Below are positions 8,501 through 13,907 of a DNA stretch of 22,185 nt, piece by piece. Source of the DNA: an uncultured Clostridia bacterium (GTDB taxonomy: Bacteria; Bacillota; Clostridia; Oscillospirales; CAG-382); contig CANQVQ010000015.1 in assembly GCA_947627335.1 (NCBI GenBank), positions 1 to 22,185 of the forward strand, written 5' to 3'. The position numbers and the translations under genes are program-made. The notes under the pieces are model-generated. The model searched no databases, was not told the DNA's origin, and saw only the letters and a list, made by a program, of their open reading frames with translations. Numbering within the stretch: position 1 is the first letter of the stretch; each line of letters begins with the position of its first letter.

Positions 8501-8529
8501 ATTATATCGAATCCAAACGGATTTGTCAA
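8501..8529 (-). promoter_or_regulatory. Consensus sigma-A promoter of the yceD-rpmF operon
   Basis: On the minus strand: TTGACA (8529-8524), exactly 17 bases, TATAAT (8506-8501). Both hexamers are perfect. It is divergent from the promoter at 8602-8630, with about 70 bases between the two -35 boxes. Confidence 0.93.
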
Positions 8530-8601
8530 GACCTTTTTTGCACCTTTCCGCATTTTTTGCCGTTTCTTTTTCCCCGTCCGCACGCTTTTTCCAGAAAAAG
8601 G

Positions 8602-8630
8602 TTGCGTTCGGAAAGATTTTGTGGTAGTAT
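8602..8630 (+). promoter_or_regulatory. Promoter of the 61-residue membrane miniprotein
   Basis: TTGCGT (8602-8607), 17-base spacer ending in TGTGG, TAGTAT (8625-8630). The hexamers are weaker than the neighbours', but spacing and the extended -10 match the other promoters in this window. Confidence 0.65.
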
Positions 8631-8642
8631 AGTTCCGCCCCC

Positions 8643-8697
8643 GAAAACCAAAACTAACCTTGCCAAAGACAAAACAACCGGGAAAGGATTGGTTTTC
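8643..8697 (+). promoter_or_regulatory. Leader inverted repeat next to a ribosome binding site
   Basis: GAAAACCAA (8643-8651) and TTGGTTTTC (8689-8697) are perfect 9-bp complements in the leader of the miniprotein gene. The only plausible ribosome binding site, AAAGGA (8683-8688), touches the inner edge of the right arm, and the ATG is 5 bases beyond it. Folding could affect translation or bring a distant site closer to the start. Confidence 0.45.
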
Positions 8698-8702
8698 AAA
8701 GA

Positions 8703-8888
8703 ATGTTCTGCATGAAGAAACTCATTGCCGGTCACCGTATGGTCTGCAACATGATCGGCGTCGCCGTCGGCGTCGGGCTGGGCGTACTGGCGGCAAACCT
8801 TGCGGTCAACAGCTGCTCCTGCGCCTGCAGCCTGAAGAAGAAGGCGAAGAAAGCGTTCAAAGCCCTCGAGGACAAGATGGACTGCTGA
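8703..8888 (+). CDS. Cys-rich single-span membrane miniprotein, unknown function
   Basis: A 61-residue protein not recognised as a named family. After MFCMKKLIAGHRM comes one hydrophobic, Gly/Val-rich stretch (about residues 15-36, IGVAVGVGLGVLAANLAV), then the cysteine knot-like run CSCAC at about 38-42, and a lysine-rich amphipathic tail KKKAKKAFKALEDKMDC ending in cysteine. It has seven cysteines in all. The layout is that of a small membrane protein with a basic cytoplasmic tail. Support for being real: own promoter, codon use like the neighbours, and isolation from other genes. Weak point: the ribosome binding site AAAGGA is 14 bases from the ATG; Met4 at 8712 is the alternative start. 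Confidence 0.65.
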   Translation: MFCMKKLIAGHRMVCNMIGVAVGVGLGVLAANLAVNSCSCACSLKKKAKKAFKALEDKMDC

Positions 8889-9167
8889 CCGGGCGGGAAA
8901 CCCTTTTTTGGGGGGCAAACCCGATCACGGCGGCTCGTGCTACGACTGCGTCGTGCGACTGCGTCGTGCGACTGCGTCGTGCGACTGCGTCGTGCTCGCC
9001 TTGTTCCGGCTTTTCCCCCCAAATACCCCCCCTTTGATCGAAAAACGTCTCGGCTTGCGCCAATGCTGACGCCGCCTTCGCCGTTTTTCTCTGGATGTGT
9101 TTCGGAACCGGCTCATGTCCGTCTCCGAAACGATATTTGAATTGTATTTTACTTAGGAGGAACCGTT
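8889..9167. other. Intergenic spacer with repeats before trmK
   Basis: This 279-base gap has no credible gene. It holds a G-run TTTGGGGGG (about 8906-8914) and its near complement CCCCCCAAA (about 9015-9023) flanking a 13-bp tandem repeat (8943-8994). A separate perfect 8-bp inverted repeat GTTTCGGA/TCCGAAAC (9099-9106 and 9124-9131, 17-base loop) lies shortly before the trmK ribosome binding site. No T-run follows that repeat, so it looks more like a leader structure or operator than a terminator. No convincing trmK promoter was found. Confidence 0.6.
8943..8994. repeat. Four exact tandem copies of a 13-bp palindromic unit
   Basis: CGACTGCGTCGTG repeated four times without mismatch (8943, 8956, 8969, 8982). 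Each unit contains CGAC...GTCG with a 3-base centre, so each copy can fold on itself and copies can pair with each other. Not coding. Confidence 0.93.
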
Positions 9168-9845
9168 TTGACAAGATCCATCGGGGACCGGCTGGAGCTG
9201 GTCGCGGAATTGCTGCATACATACGGACCGTTCCGCTGCATGGCGGACGTCGGTTCGGACCATGCGCTGCTCGCCCTGCGCGCACTCGACCGCGGGGACG
9301 CCGCGTTCGCCGTCGCGTCCGACCTGCGTCCGGGTCCGCTCGCACGCGGACGGGCCAACGCCGCGTCGCACGGATGCGGGGAGGACCGCATCCGCTTCCG
9401 CCTGTCGGACGGATTCGACGGGCTGGGCGAATTTGCATTCGACTGCGCCTGCGTCTGCGGCATGGGGGGCGAGCTGATCGCCGAACTGCTGAAACGGTAC
9501 GGTCCGCGACCGACCTGCCGCTTCCTTCTCCAGCCGATGACCGCGCAGGACGACCTGCGGCGCTTCCTGTGGGAGAACGGCTACCGCATCGACCGCGAAG
9601 CGTTCACCTGCGAACGGAACCGCCCCTACGCCGTCCTCGCCGTCCGCTGCACCGGAGAAGCCCCGCAGCCGTACCGCTACGCCGACCTGTTCCTCGGCAA
9701 GGAGCGTCCGCGGACCGCCGCCTTCGCCGCCTACGCCGAAAAAGTCCGCACGCAGGCGGAAAAACGGCTGTCCGGGCGGCTTGCGCGTGGGCTGGACCCG
9801 ACGGACGAGCAAAGCCTGCTCGCCGAGATCGCACGGATGCGGTAA
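9168..9845 (+). CDS. trmK: tRNA (adenine(22)-N1)-methyltransferase TrmK
   Basis: SAM-dependent enzyme of the TrmK/COG2384 family that makes m1A22 in tRNA. It has 225 residues. The start codon is TTG at 9168, fixed by AGGAGG (9155-9160) 7 bases upstream; the frame opens with RLELVAELL. Motifs: ADVGSDHALL (SAM-binding motif I, residues 26-35), ASDL after strand 2, CGMGGELI (about residue 98) and LQPMTAQDDLRRFLWENGYRI in the Rossmann C-terminal half, followed by a helical C-terminal domain. In many Firmicutes a nif3/yqfO gene follows trmK; here the next gene is convergent and unrelated. Confidence 0.9.
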   Translation: MTRSIGDRLELVAELLHTYGPFRCMADVGSDHALLALRALDRGDAAFAVASDLRPGPLARGRANAASHGCGEDRIRFRLSDGFDGLGEFAFDCACVCGMGGELIAELLKRYGPRPTCRFLLQPMTAQDDLRRFLWENGYRIDREAFTCERNRPYAVLAVRCTGEAPQPYRYADLFLGKERPRTAAFAAYAEKVRTQAEKRLSGRLARGLDPTDEQSLLAEIARMR

Positions 9846-9847
9846 GG

Positions 9848-9866
9848 AACGCTCCCCCGCAGCGTT
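9848..9866 (+). other. Short hairpin after trmK
   Basis: AACGCT (9848-9853) and AGCGTT (9861-9866) are perfect complements with a 7-base loop, directly after the trmK stop. No T-run follows; it may protect the 3' end. Confidence 0.45.
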
Positions 9867-9884
9867 TCCCCGTTTATAACCTCC

Positions 9885-9945
9885 AAAAAAGCAAAGCGGC
9901 TCGATACCGCCCGTCGGCGTCGTATGGAACCGCTTTTGTTTTTTC
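9885..9945. terminator. Bidirectional terminator trmK / repeat lipoprotein
   Basis: An A-run and GCAAAGCGG (about 9885-9899) pair, with small mismatches, with CCGCTTTTGTTTTTT (about 9930-9944). The large loop holds its own stem ATAC-CGCC/GGCG-GTAT. The A- and T-runs at the two ends allow use from both convergent genes. Confidence 0.75.
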
Positions 9946-9953
9946 TTTTTGCG

Positions 9954-10976
9954 TCAGCCGTCGGTCGCGACGACCGAGCCGTCGCCGTCGTAACGGGTGG
10001 TTTCCGTCCGGGTCCCGTTCTCGTCGTAAGAGAAGGTATAGCGATATGCGACCGACCCGTCGCCGTTATAATGGATCTCTTCCGTCTTGTTTCCGTTCTC
10101 GTCATAGGCGAAGGTCTCGTGCCAGTCTACCGACCCGTCAGCGTTGTACACGACCCATTCCGTATTGTTTCCGTTTTCGTCGTAACCGTAGGTCTCGCGA
10201 TATGCGACCGACCCGTCGTTCTCGTATTTGACCTTTTCCGTCTGGTTCCCGCGTTCGTCATAGGCGTAGGATTGGTGCAATGTGACCGCCCCGTCGCCGT
10301 CGTATGTGGTCCATTCCGTTTGGTTCCCGTTTTCGTCGTAGGTACGCGTGTCGCGTTGTCTGACCGACCCGTCTGCGTCATAATCCGTCCATTCCGTCAC
10401 GTTTCCGTGCTCGTCGTAAGCGTAGGTGTCGCGCCATGCCGACCCGTCGGCGTCGTAATGGATCTCTTCGGTTTTGTGTCCGTTTCCGTCATAGGCGTAA
10501 GTCTCGCGCCAGTCTACCGACCCGTCGGCGTTGTATGAGACCCACTCCGTTTTGTTTCCGTTTTCGTCATAGGCGTAGGTAGAACGGTCCAGCAACGTCC
10601 CGTCGGCGTCATAATCCGTCCATTCTGTTTGGTTCCCGTTTTCATCGTAGGTGAAGGTACTGCGTTCCAGCAGCGTCCCGTCGCCATCGTACACGTGCGC
10701 TTCCGTCTGGGTCCCGTTTTCGTCGTAACCGTAGGTCAGGCGGTTCTTCACCGTTCCGTCGGAGTTGTATGTGAGTTTTTCCGTCACCTTTCCGCTTTCG
10801 TCGTAGGTTTCGCGATACCGCGTCTCCCCGTCGTAGCCGTATACGACCTGTTCCGTCGTCGTCCCGCTTTCGTCGTGGGATCCGCTGCCCGACCCGTCGC
10901 CGCACGCGGAAAGCAGCGCCGCCGCGAGAAGGAACGTCAGCGCCAGGAGCAGACCGAATGGTTTTTTGCAGCACAT
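9954..10976 (-). CDS. Lipoprotein of tandem 26-residue YDENGN repeats
   Basis: A 340-residue predicted secreted lipoprotein of unknown function. The signal peptide runs MCCKKPFGLLLALTFLLAAALLSAC, with a lipobox LSAC and lipidated Cys25, then a short Gly/Ser linker. From residue 58 to the end there are 11 copies (10 full, last cut short) of a 26-residue unit of the pattern YDENGNxTExxxYxxDGSxxxRxTYx; copy 5 has 25 residues. The unit resembles RHS/YD-type and similar Tyr-Asp-Gly repeats that form beta structures on cell surfaces, but no toxin or protease domain follows. Repeats are rich in Asp, Glu and Asn, giving a strongly acidic protein that could bind cations or sugars. AAAAGGAGTGA lies 6 bases before the ATG. 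It has its own promoter at 11021-11049. Confidence 0.85.
   Translation of the reverse strand: MCCKKPFGLLLALTFLLAAALLSACGDGSGSGSHDESGTTTEQVVYGYDGETRYRETYDESGKVTEKLTYNSDGTVKNRLTYGYDENGTQTEAHVYDGDGTLLERSTFTYDENGNQTEWTDYDADGTLLDRSTYAYDENGNKTEWVSYNADGSVDWRETYAYDGNGHKTEEIHYDADGSAWRDTYAYDEHGNVTEWTDYDADGSVRQRDTRTYDENGNQTEWTTYDGDGAVTLHQSYAYDERGNQTEKVKYENDGSVAYRETYGYDENGNNTEWVVYNADGSVDWHETFAYDENGNKTEEIHYNGDGSVAYRYTFSYDENGTRTETTRYDGDGSVVATDG
9957..10805 (-). repeat. Coding tandem repeat, 78-bp period
   Basis: The region encoding the 11 YDENGN units. Copies differ at many positions but keep the length of 78 bases, except the fifth (75). All length steps are multiples of 3, so copy number could change without a frameshift. 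Confidence 0.85.
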
Positions 10977-11020
10977 GGAAAATCACTCCTTTTTATATTT
11001 TTTGAAAAAAATGCAAAAGC

Positions 11021-11049
11021 AGTATACCACAACGCGACCGCAAAGTCAA
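11021..11049 (-). promoter_or_regulatory. Promoter of the repeat lipoprotein
   Basis: Minus strand: TTGACT (11049-11044), 17-base spacer ending in TGTGG, TATACT (11026-11021). The leader of about 40 bases is A/T rich and ends in AAAAGGAGTGA. The -10 and preceding TGTGG are identical to those of the nifS promoter. Confidence 0.85.
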
Positions 11050-11079
11050 GGTTTTTCCATCTTTTTCCTATGCGACGCA

Positions 11080-11114
11080 AAAACGAACACTCGCCCGTTT
11101 CGGCTCCCGCCGAA
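11080..11114 (-). terminator. Weak terminator candidate after the SGNH hydrolase
   Basis: On the minus strand, TTCGGC-GGGA-GCCGAA (11114-11099) lies just past the stop, but the T-run (GTTTTTG) is about 18 bases further. A second short stem AAACG/CGTTT ends at that T-run. Either or both may act. Confidence 0.3.
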
Positions 11115-11119
11115 GTTCT

Positions 11120-12187
11120 TCAGGAAAGCCGTAAATATTCCCGGAGCAGGTCCGCGACGCCCTGCGCCATGACCGCGTAGCCGGCGTCGTTGGGGTGGAG
11201 CAGGTCGCCGAAGCAGTTTTCCGGCATATTCGCCTCGGAAAAGGAGCGCATATCGTAGAAGGACAGATCGTAGCGCTCCCGGTACTTCTCGTACAACTGC
11301 GCCTGCCATTCCAGAATGTAGTCCGCCGCATAGGTGGCGTCCCCGTAGTAGACCGGGCAATTCATCAGGATGAAGCGGGCGTCCGCGTTCCGTTCGTGCA
11401 GGGCGGACAGCAGGTCGGAGAAGCCCTTCTCGAACTGCTCCCGGTCCACGCCGTAGGACTCGACGATGTCCGGTCTGGAATCGTTGGTCCCGAGCATGAC
11501 GGTGAACAGGTCCACGCCGGGGCAGTCCCGCAGCGCTTCGGGGTACTTTTCACACTGTAAATAAGACGCCCAGGTGTCTCCGCGCATGGTCATGCCGCTG
11601 CACCCGTAGTTGACCGCTACGCAGTCCCGCCAAAGGATCCGATTGAGCGAATCGGGATAGGCGTTCGAGCGGTCCGCCGCCCCGACGCCGGCGGTGATGC
11701 TGTCCCCGATACAGCCGACCACCGTCAGGTGATACTCCCCTTCCAGCGAAAAGTCGGCGGGCACCTCCCAATCGCCGTCCTGCCCGTCCAGCACCTCCAG
11801 AAAGCGGTCCACGCTGTGGTAGGTGGTCCCGCAGGCGCCGCCGAGGAAGCACAGCGAATCCCCCGACATCGCGACCGTATAGAAGTCCGTCCCGCCGACG
11901 GCGAGGGCGTCTGCCGCCTCCCGCTTCGCGCCGCCGACCAAAATTTCGCACGCCTGCGCGGGGGACGCGTCGGAGCGGACCGGAAGTTTGACGCCGGTGC
12001 GACGCTCCAGCTCCCGCTGTAACCGCTCGGCGGTGATTTTATGAAATTCCCGCTCCTGCCCGTGCGAGAGCGCGTACGGCGGCAAAGCGGGGTCGCCGCG
12101 TTCGGCGTACACGATGGAAAAGTCGGACAGCGGTCTGCCGCCGACGGTAAGCGCTTTGGGCGTCGTTCGTTCGCGGATGCGTTTCAT
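11120..12187 (-). CDS. SGNH/GDSL-family esterase with N-terminal accessory domain
   Basis: A 355-residue SGNH hydrolase, probably a carbohydrate or lipid esterase. The C-terminal two thirds show block I GDSITAG (Ser near residue 161), the Gly block NYGCSGMTMRG, block III MLGTNDSR and block V LLHPNDAGY with the catalytic Asp/His pair near residue 328. The first 130 residues (FSIVYAERG, AERLQRELERRTG, EILVGG) resemble the small N-terminal domain found in alpha-glucuronidases and DUF4838-type proteins, here inferred by eye. There is no signal peptide, so it is predicted to be cytoplasmic. The start at 12187 has AAAGGGGA upstream; longer frames run through the opposite promoter and gene. The substrate is unknown; acetylated or acylated oligosaccharide is a guess. 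Confidence 0.87.
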   Translation of the reverse strand: MKRIRERTTPKALTVGGRPLSDFSIVYAERGDPALPPYALSHGQEREFHKITAERLQRELERRTGVKLPVRSDASPAQACEILVGGAKREAADALAVGGTDFYTVAMSGDSLCFLGGACGTTYHSVDRFLEVLDGQDGDWEVPADFSLEGEYHLTVVGCIGDSITAGVGAADRSNAYPDSLNRILWRDCVAVNYGCSGMTMRGDTWASYLQCEKYPEALRDCPGVDLFTVMLGTNDSRPDIVESYGVDREQFEKGFSDLLSALHERNADARFILMNCPVYYGDATYAADYILEWQAQLYEKYRERYDLSFYDMRSFSEANMPENCFGDLLHPNDAGYAVMAQGVADLLREYLRLS

Positions 12188-12221
12188 CAAAAAATATCCC
12201 CTTTCGGCTCCATTCGCCTTA

Positions 12222-12250
12222 AGAGTAGCACATCTTCGCAGGGATGTCAA
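12222..12250 (-). promoter_or_regulatory. Promoter candidate for the SGNH hydrolase
   Basis: Minus strand: perfect TTGACA (12250-12245), 17-base spacer ending in TGTGC, weak TACTCT (12227-12222). It is divergent from the response-regulator promoter, with about 50 bases between the -35 boxes. Confidence 0.6.
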
Positions 12251-12301
12251 TGTTTTTTTCGCCCCCACGGCGGGGCGGGACGCAAAAAGAAGCGGGAGGG
12301 A

Positions 12302-12330
12302 TTGACATTTTGCCGGACAAGTCGTATAAT
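12302..12330 (+). promoter_or_regulatory. Consensus sigma-A promoter of the LytTR/GHKL operon
   Basis: TTGACA (12302-12307), exactly 17 bases, TATAAT (12325-12330); both hexamers are perfect. Transcription should begin near 12337, leaving a leader of about 50 bases. No LytTR-like direct repeat was seen here, so the regulator is probably made constitutively. Confidence 0.92.
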
Positions 12331-12388
12331 TTGAACACACCCCCTCGCAAATCGAAAGATCCCTTTCCGCACCGAAGGAGGCATCGCC

Positions 12389-13093
12389 ATGCACTACCGC
12401 ATCGCCGTCTGCGACGACGGGGACGAGGACCGCCGCGTCCTCGCCGAACTGACCGCCCGCTGGGCGAACCTGAGACGCCATACCGTCGAGATCTCGACCT
12501 TCCCCTCCGCCGAGAACTTCCTGTTCCGCCGTGCGGACGCGGGCGAACGCGGATTCGACCTGCTGCTTCTGGACATCGAAATGACCGGCATGGACGGCGT
12601 GACGCTCGCAAAGACCCTCCGAAAAGGAAACGACAACGTCCAGATCGTCTTTATCACCGGCTACGCGGACTACATCGCCGAGGGCTACGAAGTCGAAGCG
12701 CTCCACTATCTGATGAAGCCGGTCAAGGCGGACAAATTCTTCTCCGTCCTCGACCGGGCGGCGGAGAGGCGGACGAAGGACGAAAAACTGCTCCACTTCA
12801 CGCTCGGTGGGGAGACGGTGCGCCTGCCGGTGTACCGCATCCGCTACGCGGAAGTGTCCGGCAACTACGTCACCCTGCACGCCGAAGAAACGCTGACCGT
12901 CAAAATGACCCTCGGCGAGCTGGAAAAGCAGCTCGACGACCGATTCTTCCGGGCGGGTCGTTCCCTGCTCGTCAACCTGACGCAGATCGGACGGGTGTCC
13001 CGGACGGAACTGCGGATGCTGGACGGGACCGTCCTGCCCCTGCCGCGGGGCGCGTACGAAAGCGTCAACCGCGCCATCATCGAGCGGACCTGA
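12389..13093 (+). CDS. LytTR-family response regulator
   Basis: A 234-residue two-component regulator. The receiver domain (about 1-125) has acidic residues Asp9-Asp10 in IAVCDDGDED, the phosphorylation site Asp62 in LLLLDIEMTGMDG, Thr in FITGYADY, and Lys in YLMKPVKADKF. The LytTR DNA-binding domain (about 135-234) has the family landmarks YAEVSGNYVTLHA, FFRAGRSLLVNLTQI and LPLPRGAYESV. LytTR domains bind pairs of about 9-bp direct repeats spaced by roughly two helical turns; such repeats lie at 13793-13842. AAGGAGG is a few bases before the ATG. The kinase gene follows after 20 bases, so the two are co-transcribed. Confidence 0.95.
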   Translation: MHYRIAVCDDGDEDRRVLAELTARWANLRRHTVEISTFPSAENFLFRRADAGERGFDLLLLDIEMTGMDGVTLAKTLRKGNDNVQIVFITGYADYIAEGYEVEALHYLMKPVKADKFFSVLDRAAERRTKDEKLLHFTLGGETVRLPVYRIRYAEVSGNYVTLHAEETLTVKMTLGELEKQLDDRFFRAGRSLLVNLTQIGRVSRTELRMLDGTVLPLPRGAYESVNRAIIERT

Positions 13094-13113
13094 AACGCGA
13101 AGGAGAGAAACCC

Positions 13114-13776
13114 ATGGGACTGTTTTCCAAAGCCGTCGATAAGCGCATCGCCGCCTATCAGCGGGAACTCATTGAAACGCACTACCGGGAAGTGGACAAT
13201 ATGTACCGCCAGGTACGGGGCTGGCGGCACGACTACCGCAACCATATCCAGACCATGAAGGCGTACGCCGCCGTCGGGGATCTGGACGCCATCCGGCGCT
13301 ACCTCGACCTGCTCGACAAGGACCTGACCACCGTCGACACGGTTTTCAAGACCGGCAACCCCGTCACGGACGCGATCCTCAACTCGAAAATTTCCCTCGC
13401 GAAAGCAAGGGGCATTCGCGTGGTCGCAGACGCCCACGTCCCGAACCGGCTCAAATTCTCGGAGATCGACCTGTGCTGTATCATCGGCAACCTGTTCGAC
13501 AACGCGATCGAAGCGAGCGTGCGCCTGCCCGAAGAGCAGCGGGTCATTCGGGTCTATATCGACCTGCGCGGTACGCAGCTCTACATCTCCTTCACCAACC
13601 TCACGGCGGGAAAGAAACTGCAAAAGGTGAACGGGCGGTTCCGAAGCACCAAGGGAGAGGGACACGGGTTCGGGCTGGTCCGCATCGACGCGATCGTCGA
13701 ACGGCTGGGCGGGTACCTCAGCCGCAACAGCGAGGACGGGGCGTACACGACGGAGATCCTGCTCCCGCAGGCGTGA
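13114..13776 (+). CDS. Short soluble GHKL histidine kinase without sensor domain
   Basis: A 220-residue kinase. The H-box RGWRHDYRNHIQTM has phospho-acceptor His39 in the HDxxNH form used by AgrC/CitA-like GHKL kinases; TGNPVTDAILNSK follows. The ATPase has the N-box GNLFDNAIEA (about 125-134) and G-box KGEGHGFGLVRI (about 180-191). Usual members carry 5-7 membrane spans or a PAS/Cache sensor before the H-box; here only about 30 residues precede it and none are hydrophobic, so the protein should be cytosolic. The start ATG 13114 has AAGGAG 8 bases upstream. The frame remains open far upstream on this strand, but that stretch overlaps the regulator gene in another frame and does not look like a sensor. 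Partner is the LytTR regulator just upstream. Confidence 0.92.
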   Translation: MGLFSKAVDKRIAAYQRELIETHYREVDNMYRQVRGWRHDYRNHIQTMKAYAAVGDLDAIRRYLDLLDKDLTTVDTVFKTGNPVTDAILNSKISLAKARGIRVVADAHVPNRLKFSEIDLCCIIGNLFDNAIEASVRLPEEQRVIRVYIDLRGTQLYISFTNLTAGKKLQKVNGRFRSTKGEGHGFGLVRIDAIVERLGGYLSRNSEDGAYTTEILLPQA

Positions 13777-13792
13777 AACGGGCGTAAAAAAT

Positions 13793-13842
13793 GCAATTCG
13801 TCCTCAAGAATCGCAATTCGTCCCCGAAAAACGACGATTCGT
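13793..13842 (+). promoter_or_regulatory. Candidate LytTR binding array: three 9-bp direct repeats
   Basis: GCAATTCGT (13793-13801), GCAATTCGT (13813-13821) and ACGATTCGT (13834-13842). Copies start 20 and 21 bases apart, about two helical turns, as for AgrA/ComE/PlnC-type sites. The core CA-TTC resembles the ComE-box half-site. The array lies just upstream of the ABC exporter promoter, between the regulator's own operon and the exporters. Confidence 0.6.
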
Positions 13843-13868
13843 CCCCGAAATCGTCCGGGGACGTTTTT
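13840..13868 (+). terminator. Terminator of the LytTR/GHKL operon, overlapping the exporter control region
   Basis: CGTCCCCG (13840-13847) and CGGGGACG (13856-13863) are perfect complements with an 8-base loop, followed by TTTTTCC. The left arm begins inside the third direct repeat, and a second copy of the left arm sits at 13819-13826. Confidence 0.8.
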
Positions 13869-13880
13869 CCGTGGTAGAAT
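13852..13880 (+). promoter_or_regulatory. Promoter candidate of the ABC exporter operon
   Basis: TAGAAT (13875-13880) preceded by CGTGG as in the other promoters, but the position 17 bases upstream (13852-13857) reads CGTCCG, far from TTGACA, and lies inside the terminator hairpin. A good -10 with a missing -35 just downstream of LytTR-like boxes is the layout of an activator-dependent promoter. Confidence 0.5.
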
Positions 13881-13907
13881 GGACGGCAGAAAGGACGGTG
13901 ATTTCGC

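Noticed and set aside
8943..8994. CRISPR array
   Set aside because: The 13-bp units are directly adjacent without spacers and are too short for CRISPR repeats; no cas genes.
9168..9173. TTGACA as a -35 box
   Set aside because: It is the TTG start codon plus the next codon of trmK; no -10 follows 17 bases downstream, and AGGAGG lies just upstream.
12188..12880. Upstream extension of the SGNH hydrolase frame on the minus strand
   Set aside because: It would run antisense through the response regulator and its promoter; ATG 12187 has a good ribosome binding site.
12244..13113. Upstream extension of the GHKL kinase frame that might have supplied a sensor domain
   Set aside because: It overlaps the response regulator in another frame, begins before the promoter at 12302, and encodes an Arg/Pro-rich stretch without membrane spans.
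13793..13863. CRISPR-like or RIP-type repeat
   Set aside because: Only three 9-bp copies with 11-12 base gaps; the phasing fits a regulator array and a terminator better.
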